Part shown: piece by piece, positions 58,694 through 64,000 of the stretch
Layout of the letters: each line of letters opens with the position of its first letter
Position numbering within the stretch: position 1 is the stretch's first letter
Assembly (NCBI RefSeq): GCF_022878925.1
Contig: NZ_CP084626.1
Coordinates: forward strand, 992,001-1,056,000
Reading direction: 5' to 3'
Source of the DNA: Caballeronia sp. TF1N1
GTDB taxonomy: Bacteria; Pseudomonadota; Gammaproteobacteria; Burkholderiales; Burkholderiaceae
DNA: 64,000 nucleotides
Position numbers and translations under genes: made by a program
Notes under the pieces: generated by a model
The model's database searches: none
What the model saw: the letters and a program-made list of their open reading frames with translations, nothing else
Told to the model about the DNA's origin: nothing

Positions 58694-58870
58694 ATGCTGA
58701 AGTGGGCATTGTTTTTCGCGATCGTGGCCGTGATCGCCGGTCTTCTCGGGTTCACGGGCGTGGCGGCGGGCGCCGCGACCATCGCCAAATTCTTGTTCGT
58801 GCTGTTCCTGATTCTGTGCGTCGTGTTCCTGGTGCTCGGCTTCGTCGTCACCAAGAAAATAGTCGATTAG
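58694..58870 (+). CDS. DUF1328 mini-membrane protein (first copy)
   Basis: A 58-aa two-helix protein: [45 protein letters not shown] and a short basic end VTKKIVD. It fits the DUF1328/YtjA family of small hydrophobic proteins, with the conserved [14 protein letters not shown] turn and A-K-F/L-F motif. GGGGAACG lies about 9 bases before the ATG. YtjA-like proteins are induced in stationary phase and envelope stress in several bacteria, but their function is unknown. It lies 174 bases after the divergent histidine kinase and is followed by a second copy. Confidence 0.9.
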   Translation: MLKWALFFAIVAVIAGLLGFTGVAAGAATIAKFLFVLFLILCVVFLVLGFVVTKKIVD

Positions 58871-58931
58871 CGACCAACTCACTCGCGCCCGAACCTGAAT
58901 CAGACCATCAAAAGCAAGTCAGGGGGATTCC

Positions 58932-59093
58932 ATGCTTCATTACGCTGCCGTTTTCTTCGTCATCGCGATAATCGCGGCCGTGTTCGGCTTTACCGGCATT
59001 GCCGCGGGCGCCGCGGAAATCGCCAAGATCCTTTTCTATATTTTCCTGGTGGTGTTCGTCGTCACGCTGCTGCTGGGCGTGTTTCGAACCTGA
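58932..59093 (+). CDS. DUF1328 mini-membrane protein (second copy)
   Basis: A 53-aa paralogue of the preceding gene: [53 protein letters not shown]. Counting aligned residues by eye, about half are identical and the GFTG-AAGAA-IAK core is fully conserved. AGGGGG precedes the ATG by about 5 bases. Tandem duplication of DUF1328 genes, with the helices diverged but the turn fixed, suggests the two may form a hetero-oligomer. Function unknown. Confidence 0.9.
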   Translation: MLHYAAVFFVIAIIAAVFGFTGIAAGAAEIAKILFYIFLVVFVVTLLLGVFRT

Positions 59094-59281
59094 CGTACGC
59101 CAGAAAGCCTTGCTGCACCGGGCCGCTCGCGCGGCCCGCGCCTTTTGCGAAGCATTGGTGGGAGCAGGCATGGCGCGTGCATCGGAGCTTTTTGATTGGA
59201 TAGCAGGGCCCTATGAACAAAGCGGCACGCGTAGGCCTGCTCCAGCGAACGTCTTTCATCAAATATCAAGGAGTGAACCAA

Positions 59282-59857
59282 ATGTCCAAATCGTCTGCTG
59301 TACAAGCCGCGCCGACTCAATCGCGGGACGCATTCGTCCTCGACGTGGAAAAGATCCGCGCCGATGCGCGCACGCACATGGACGAGGGCCCGGTCACGCC
59401 GAGCTACGGCGCGGATCGCGAAGTCGTGCTCAAGCTGCTGAACGACTCGCTCGCGACGGAAATCGTCTGCACGCTGCGCTACAAGCGTCACTATTTCATG
59501 GCCAAGGGCATCCATTCGGAAGCCGTCGCAGCCGAATTTCTCGAACACGCCAACGAGGAACAGGAACACGCCGATACGCTCGCGGAGCGCATCGTCCAAC
59601 TGGGCGGGGCGCCGAACTTCGCACCCGACAGCCTGAAGTCGCGCTCGCATTCCGAGTACAAGGAAGGCTCGGACCTGATCGACATGATCCGCGAGAATCT
59701 GATCGCCGAGCGGATTGCGATCGATACGTATCGGGAGATCATTCGCTATCTCGGCGACAAGGATGTCACCACGCGCCGTATCTTCGAAGACATTCTGGCG
59801 GTGGAAGAAGAGCACGCCGACGACATGGCCGATCTGCTGGAAGGCCGTAACGGCTAA
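59282..59857 (+). CDS. Ferritin-like di-iron protein (bacterioferritin type)
   Basis: A 191-aa four-helix-bundle protein. After about 40 disordered residues, helix 1 has LNDSLATEIVCTLRYKRHYFMAKG (Glu metal ligand), helix 2 FLEHANEEQEHADTLAERIVQLGG (ExxH pair), helix 3 LIDMIRENLIAERIAIDTYREIIRY, and helix 4 ILAVEEEHADDMADLLEG (ExxH). The glutamates and histidines match a ferritin di-iron centre. It probably stores iron or detoxifies peroxide. The ATG at 59282 has AAGGAG eight bases upstream, so the frame to 59213 is not used. It is downstream of the two DUF1328 genes (188-base gap). Confidence 0.88.
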   Translation: MSKSSAVQAAPTQSRDAFVLDVEKIRADARTHMDEGPVTPSYGADREVVLKLLNDSLATEIVCTLRYKRHYFMAKGIHSEAVAAEFLEHANEEQEHADTLAERIVQLGGAPNFAPDSLKSRSHSEYKEGSDLIDMIRENLIAERIAIDTYREIIRYLGDKDVTTRRIFEDILAVEEEHADDMADLLEGRNG

Positions 59858-59971
59858 ATAGCAGGGCATGCCGGCATGACGTCACGCGATGCGCGGAACT
59901 CGTCCGAGACCGCGCATCTTTTGCGTGGGCGCATGCGTACAATGGCGGCTCATCCCTGATTTCAAGCGCGA

Positions 59972-60604
59972 ATGATCCGAGTCCTGATAGCCGACGACCA
60001 TGCGATCGTACGCAGCGGTTTCAAGCAGTTCGTCGCGGACGAACCCGATATGGAAGTGGCGGCGGAAGCCTCCACTGGCGACGAAACCATCGCGCACGTG
60101 CGCGTTCAGGCGTTCGACGTGGTGTTGCTCGACATCGCGATGCCCGACAAGAACGGCGTCGATACCTTGCGTGTCATCAAGCAGATTCGTCCGGAGCAGG
60201 GCGTGCTGATGCTGTCGGGCTATCCCGAGAGTCAGTACGCGATCAACTTGTTGAAGGCGGGCGCGAACGGTTATCTGAACAAGGACGCGGCGCCGGAAGA
60301 AATCGTCCGGGCGATTCGCACGGTGGCGCGCGGGCATCGGTATCTGTCGGAATTCATCGCCGACGCGCTCGCCGACAAGCTCGACAAGCCTGCCGCCGAA
60401 CGCCCGCACGAGGCGTTGTCCGAGCGCGAGTTTCAGGTCTTCTGCAAGCTCGCGGCGGGGCGTATTCCGACTGAGATCGCGGAAGAACTGCATCTGTCGG
60501 TGAAGACGGTGAGCACGTACCGCGCGCGCGTGCTCGAAAAAATGAGACTGGCGAACAACGCGGATCTCACGTACTACGCAATCAAGAACGGCCTGATCGA
60601 ATAG
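59972..60604 (+). CDS. NarL/LuxR-type response regulator
   Basis: Response regulator (210 aa): receiver with the acidic pair Asp8-Asp9, phospho-acceptor Asp54 in VVLLDIAMPDKNG, a conserved Thr/Ser switch near LMLSGY, and Lys near NKDAAPE. The C-terminal LuxR helix-turn-helix LSEREFQVFCKLAAGRIPTEIAEELHLSVKTVSTYRARVLEKM is typical. It probably works with the HisKA_3 kinase at 57033-58520, based on family pairing and proximity only. It is 114 bases after the ferritin-like gene. Confidence 0.92.
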   Translation: MIRVLIADDHAIVRSGFKQFVADEPDMEVAAEASTGDETIAHVRVQAFDVVLLDIAMPDKNGVDTLRVIKQIRPEQGVLMLSGYPESQYAINLLKAGANGYLNKDAAPEEIVRAIRTVARGHRYLSEFIADALADKLDKPAAERPHEALSEREFQVFCKLAAGRIPTEIAEELHLSVKTVSTYRARVLEKMRLANNADLTYYAIKNGLIE

Positions 60605-60649
60605 CGCGACGCGCAGTCGGACGGCAAGCTGAACCGGAGGGCGCCCGAC

Positions 60650-61105
60650 GTGGGCAAGCACATCATCACCGACGACCGTGCGCAGCAACGCGAAGCGCGC
60701 GACACGCCGCTCGCGGTGCTGCTTATCGAGGATTCGCCGCTGATCCGGCGCAGCCTGACTGAAGCCATCGACGCGCTCGGTCCGTGGCGCGTGACCGCGT
60801 TCGCCGAGGCTCCGGACGAAGCCATCGCGCTCTTGTCGTCGCAGCGGTTCCATGCGGTGATCATCGACTTGCAACTCAGGCACGGCTCGGGCATCGAGGT
60901 ACTGGCGTGGTTGCAGGAGAGCGGCAAGGCGTCGATACACGACGAGGCCTTTGTCGCGGTGCTCACCAATCACGCGTTGCCGACGTATCGCGAGCGCTGC
61001 CAGCAATATGGCGTGCGCCATTTCTTCGATAAATCGCTGGAGTTCGATCGGGTGCTGGATGCGCTTTGCCGGCACGCGCGGGAAAGACAAGGTGAGCGCG
61101 GTTAG
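60650..61105 (+). CDS. Receiver-only response regulator
   Basis: Single-domain receiver (151 aa) with no output domain: VLLIEDSPLIRRSLTEAID has the acidic pair, phospho-acceptor Asp73 is in IIDLQLRHGSG, and the region around AVLTNHALP and FFDKSLEFDRV provides Thr and Lys. An N-terminal 20-residue extension is polar. The start is a GTG at 60650 with GGAGG nine bases upstream. It starts 45 bases after the NarL-type gene and may act as a phosphate sink or connector for the same kinase. Convergent with the MFS gene, whose stop it overlaps by four bases. Confidence 0.85.
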   Translation: MGKHIITDDRAQQREARDTPLAVLLIEDSPLIRRSLTEAIDALGPWRVTAFAEAPDEAIALLSSQRFHAVIIDLQLRHGSGIEVLAWLQESGKASIHDEAFVAVLTNHALPTYRERCQQYGVRHFFDKSLEFDRVLDALCRHARERQGERG

Positions 61106-62325
61106 CGATCCCCGCCGCCGGAACCCGCCAACGAATCCGCCGCTTCCCGCCCGCGCCAGTGACTGAACGCCGCCAGCGCCGTCGCAGCCAGCCCGACGAC
61201 GCAAACGCCCGTCCATCCCATTGCGTGCCAGGCAAGCGAAGCCAGCGCCGATCCCAACGCCCCGCCAATAAAGTAAGCCACCATATAAACCGTATTCACG
61301 CGGCTGCGCGCCTCCGGCTTCAATGCGTAGATGCGCGACTGGTTGGATATCTGCGCGGCCTGCACGCCGATATCGAGCACGATCACGCCGATGACCAGCC
61401 CCGCGATGCTGCGCGCCGAGAATGCGAACACCACGAACGACAGCGCAACGAGCCCGATGGACAGCGTGATCACCGCGCGCGGCCCACGCCGGTCCGCCGA
61501 CTTGCCCGCAAGCGGCGCCGCGAGCGCGCCCGCCGCGCCGACGATACCGAATAGTCCCGCGGCCTGCGGTCCCATGTGAAACGGCTCGCCGGCGAGCAGG
61601 AGTGTGAGCAGCGACCAGAACGCGCTGAATGCTGCAAAGAGCGCGCCGCCCGTGAGCGATGCTTCGCGAAGCCCGGGATTCTCGACAGCGAGATGCCACA
61701 TCGACACGAGCAGCTTGCCGTAGGGCAGAGTAGACGTCGGACGGCTCTTTGGCAGCCGCGCAACGACGACGACCGCCAGCACGATCGTCGCGATCACTGA
61801 AGCGCCGAACACCGCGCGCCAGCCGAAGTATTCGGCAACGAAACCCGATACCGTCCGCGCGAGCAGGATGCCGAGCAATAGACCGCTCATCACCGTGCCG
61901 ACGGCATGACCGCGCTCGGCGGCTGGCGCGAGTTCGGCGGCGAACGGCACGGCTTGTTGCGCGATGGTCGCGACGACGCCAATTGCAAGACTCGCGGCGA
62001 TCAGCACGGCGAGCGTCGGCGCGACGCACGCCACCACGAGCGCCACGCCGAGCGCGGCCAGTTGGAGCAGGATCAGAAGCCGCCGGTCGAAGCGATCGCC
62101 GAGCGGCGCCAGCACGAGCATGCCGAGCGCGTAGCCGAGTTGCGTCGCGGCGGGCACCGCGCCGATCAGATACGCGCTGCCGGGAAACGAGCCACGGAAA
62201 TCGCCCAGCAGCGGCTGATTGAAGTAGATGTTGGCGACCGATACGCCCGCGATGGTCGCAAGCAGCCAGAGCGTGGCGCGCGAATAGTGCTGATGATGAC
62301 TCGAGGAATCGGACGAAGCGGTCAT
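61102..62325 (-). CDS. MFS transporter, DHA1-type exporter
   Basis: Twelve-helix major facilitator (407 aa). Opening LLATIAGVSVANIYFNQPLLGDF and [24 protein letters not shown] between helices 2 and 3 (the DRFDRR motif). Helix 7 side: LLTLLLAGEPFHMGPQAAGLFGIVGAAGALAAPLAGKSADRRGPRAV. It resembles the YnfM/AraJ-like family of sugar or drug exporters. The substrate is unknown. AAGG lies six bases before the ATG. It overlaps the convergent receiver gene's stop by four bases. Confidence 0.9.
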   Translation of the reverse strand: MTASSDSSSHHQHYSRATLWLLATIAGVSVANIYFNQPLLGDFRGSFPGSAYLIGAVPAATQLGYALGMLVLAPLGDRFDRRLLILLQLAALGVALVVACVAPTLAVLIAASLAIGVVATIAQQAVPFAAELAPAAERGHAVGTVMSGLLLGILLARTVSGFVAEYFGWRAVFGASVIATIVLAVVVVARLPKSRPTSTLPYGKLLVSMWHLAVENPGLREASLTGGALFAAFSAFWSLLTLLLAGEPFHMGPQAAGLFGIVGAAGALAAPLAGKSADRRGPRAVITLSIGLVALSFVVFAFSARSIAGLVIGVIVLDIGVQAAQISNQSRIYALKPEARSRVNTVYMVAYFIGGALGSALASLAWHAMGWTGVCVVGLAATALAAFSHWRGREAADSLAGSGGGDR

Positions 62326-62394
62326 GGTTGCCTTGAGTTGAGCGCGAGAACGGCGGCGAGCCGCCGTAGAGATGCGCGCTTCCGGTCGCCCGCC

Positions 62395-62748
62395 TTACTG
62401 CGCGGCATCGTCCGTGGGCTGCGGCTTCTTCACGAGCCTGGCGGGCGCGAGCCATTGAAAGCCGGTCAGCGTGTTCTCGGCGAACGTGCATTCGGCGGCG
62501 GCGGGCGTCTGGACGATTTTTGTGGCGGGCGGCTTGGGCTGCGTCGGGAATTCGCCGCGCACGACGACACGCGAACCGTGGTAGCTCGCGCCCGATCCGG
62601 TGAGCTTCAGTGGCGCGCTTGCGGCGTCGGGATACTCGGCGCGCACGCGGTCCTTGCACGTTTCGACGTTGCGGTAGTACGAAGTGCAGCCGGACAAAAG
62701 CACGAGCGGAAGGCAGACCAGCAAGAAGAGGCGGGAACGGGTAATCAT
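62395..62748 (-). CDS. Small lipoprotein, unknown function
   Basis: A 117-aa predicted lipoprotein: signal MITRSRLFLLVCLPLVLLSGC with lipobox LSGC (Cys21), then TSYYRNVETCKDRVRAEYPDAASAPLKLTGSGASYHGSRVVVRGEF, and two further cysteines (Cys30 and Cys87) that may form a disulfide. The start ATG at 62748 is preferred over the frame to 62787, because it begins the signal peptide exactly. No family recognised. The C-terminus is Pro/Ala-rich. Downstream of the MFS gene in the genome order, but on the same minus strand and upstream in transcription, 69 bases apart. Confidence 0.7.
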   Translation of the reverse strand: MITRSRLFLLVCLPLVLLSGCTSYYRNVETCKDRVRAEYPDAASAPLKLTGSGASYHGSRVVVRGEFPTQPKPPATKIVQTPAAAECTFAENTLTGFQWLAPARLVKKPQPTDDAAQ

Positions 62749-62945
62749 TGGTGAACAGGGTGAATGCTCGGCCGCGCGAGGGCGCATCGGAGCGAAATCA
62801 GGGGATGGCGAGCTTTATAACATGCGGGCGCGGCTTGCGTGACCGCATCGGCGTCGTGCTCGTTGGCGTGCTTGCCTGTCGTGCATGCGGCGCGCGGCGG
62901 TAGCACAATCGGCGGATAGCGTTTCGTTTTGTGGAGGCCATCGTC

Positions 62946-63206
62946 ATGCGCAAAGATATCGAAGCCGGCGAATATCTGCTGGCGCTCAACGCGGAAGAAA
63001 GCGAAAACGAGTCCGGCGCGGGCTATGCGGTTCGTGTGCGGGTGGCGCGCATCGACGGAAAAGCGGTGCACGGCTCGCGGCTGGTCGATGATTCCGGCGA
63101 GATGATCGGCCCGCACGGTCCGTTCGAGACGATCGCGGGAGCCCTCGCGCATGGCGAGGCGTGGGGGCGCCACTACATCGCGCGCGTATTGGCGCACGGG
63201 TTGTAA
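62946..63206 (+). CDS. Small hypothetical protein, 86 aa
   Basis: Begins MRKDIEAGEYLLALNAEESENESGAGYAVRVRVARIDGKAVHGSRLVDD and ends FETIAGALAHGEAWGRHYIARVLAHGL. It reads as a small mixed alpha/beta cytoplasmic protein. GGAGG lies eight bases before the ATG at 62946; an in-frame ATG at 62931 is closer to no ribosome site. I do not recognise the family. It is divergent from the lipoprotein gene at 62395-62748, with about 200 bases between. Confidence 0.7.
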   Translation: MRKDIEAGEYLLALNAEESENESGAGYAVRVRVARIDGKAVHGSRLVDDSGEMIGPHGPFETIAGALAHGEAWGRHYIARVLAHGL

Positions 63207-63338
63207 CGGCGGGTGGCGGCGCAGGGAGGGATGTCATCCCCGCGAGGCGAGGGTGCGCGCGCGAATTGTCGGCCGCTAGACTTGGCCTTACCGCTCGGTC
63301 CTGCGCCGATCGGCTCAAGCCAGTTTGCGGAGATTGCT

Positions 63339-63551
63339 ATGACGCCCGTTGCGCTTTACGTCACGCCGAACTATATCGCCTCGGTTCGCCGGGGAAGAGG
63401 ACGTGAATGTTTTGGAGGCACCGTGAGGTTTATCGGTGTGGATGCGTTGCCGTTCGATATCGAGCATCTCTGCCTGCTCGACCGCGAAACGCCGATCGAA
63501 GCCTTGTTCGATGCAGTGAGGGATGCAGAACGCTTGTTGAATGCGGTGTGA
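63339..63551 (+). CDS. Small hypothetical protein, 70 aa
   Basis: Starts MTPVALYVTPNYIASVRRGRGRECFGGTVRFIGVDALPFDIEHLCLLDRETP. GGAG is six bases before the ATG at 63339. The frame is open further upstream to 63213, but that part is Arg/Pro/Gly-rich and has no ribosome site. A short, charged protein without signal or transmembrane segment. Unknown function. Confidence 0.55.
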   Translation: MTPVALYVTPNYIASVRRGRGRECFGGTVRFIGVDALPFDIEHLCLLDRETPIEALFDAVRDAERLLNAV

Positions 63552-63757
63552 TCCGCGATATCGATGCAGCAGGCAGGCGAAGGAAAGCGCAACGGGATAG
63601 ATCCCGCAGCGGGGCGCGGTCTCGGCACGCAGCGCTGTCACCCGCGTGGTGGTTTCAATTGTGTTCGTGGTCGTTCAAGTCTGAACGGAAACAGCGCGCG
63701 CCGCGATAAAAGACGACTGGCTTTATGCTGTCGATTCAGCGTGAAACCATGGGCGAG

Positions 63758-63842
63758 TGGTACCGGGGACCGGACTTGAACCGGCAAGCCGTTAGGCGGC
63801 GGATTTTAAGTCCGCTATGTTTACCAATTTCATCACCCCGGC
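63758..63842 (-). tRNA. tRNA-Leu (anticodon UAA)
   Basis: On the minus strand an 85-nt class II tRNA: GCCGGGG acceptor 5' arm paired with CCCCGGT (closing G-U pair), D arm with TGGTAA, anticodon loop ACTTAAAATC giving UAA, a variable arm built from CCGCCTAACGG, T arm GGTTCAAGTCC, discriminator A and a genomically encoded CCA end. Confidence 0.95.
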
Positions 63843-63945
63843 AGAGGGCGGACGCGAATTCTACCACTGCCATGCAGCGCGCCAAAACGGCGCGACGACA
63901 GCAAGTGAATGGCCCGCGCTCCGAGCGCATATCGACGAGAAAACA

Positions 63946-64000
63946 TGACCCTCATCGGCCTCATCTCCGACACGCACAATCTCGTTCGCCCCGAAGCGCT
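63946..64000 (+). CDS. Metallophosphoesterase, YfcE-like (partial)
   Basis: The first 18 codons before the window ends: MTLIGLISDTHNLVRPEA. The GLISDTHN motif carries the Asp and His of a calcineurin-like metallophosphoesterase; the YfcE/MJ0936 family phosphodiesterases begin in just this way. ACGAG lies shortly before the ATG. Only the N-terminus is seen. Confidence 0.7.

Overview
The window is about 63% GC and reads as chromosomal DNA of a beta-proteobacterium of the Burkholderiaceae, most likely the Burkholderia/Paraburkholderia/Caballeronia group. The evidence is the set of protein families, the codon bias (very long antisense open frames, typical of high GC3), the gene orders (hemF-nadD-rsfS-rlmH-maf-rng; dnaE followed by lipopolysaccharide genes and msbA) and a tRNA-Leu(UAA) with encoded CCA. 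I see no insertion sequence, prophage, integrase, CRISPR array or rRNA. Nearly all of it looks like ordinary vertically inherited backbone with a few accessory spots.

Layout. 1-4.3 kb: MliC-like lysozyme inhibitor, RhlE helicase with an intrinsic terminator, then on the minus strand the tRNA-modification pair trhO-gluQ. 4.5-14.3 kb: dnaE, overlapped by a glycosyltransferase, then a lipopolysaccharide block (two GT2 transferases on the minus strand; O-antigen ligase and MsbA on the plus strand, both apparently starting with TTG). 14.4-16.1 kb: a CotH-like lipoprotein gene broken by a frameshift, and YggL. 16.4-23.5 kb, minus strand: hemF-nadD-rsfS-rlmH-maf-rng, preceded by purD (with a strong terminator) and a YebC-family gene. 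23.8-28 kb: upp, an atypical SDR, a quinone reductase, a KdpE-like regulator without kdpD, and an NAD(P)-binding protein.

28.1-36 kb holds a complete MdtABC-type RND efflux operon whose MdtC-like subunit carries a low-complexity Ser/Thr/Gly/Ala insertion. 36.3-46 kb: an IclR regulator, small membrane and lipoproteins, a large MscS-type channel, a cysteine-dioxygenase-like gene facing an Lrp/AsnC regulator across an AT-rich region with Lrp-like sites, and a YccS-like FUSC protein containing a 13-copy hexanucleotide repeat. 46.2-56.9 kb: arfB, two EamA transporters, an L-lactate permease, a Gly/His/Trp-rich lipoprotein, a glycine-zipper lipoprotein, thiC with a TPP riboswitch, a DUF4397 lipoprotein and an entericidin. 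57-61.1 kb looks like an envelope/oxidative-stress cluster: CHASE3-type histidine kinase, two tandem DUF1328 mini-membrane proteins, a ferritin-like protein, a NarL-type regulator and a receiver-only protein. 61.1-64 kb: MFS exporter, small proteins, tRNA-Leu and the start of a metallophosphoesterase.

The less ordinary signals are two intergenic plus-promoter-plus-terminator units that look like unannotated small RNAs (about 37430-37566 on + and 42864-42961 on -), the putative Lrp operators, the repeat-containing FUSC linker, the MdtC insertion, the disrupted CotH gene, and the split two-component/DUF1328/ferritin cluster. All functional names rest on motif and family recognition by eye. No database search was run.
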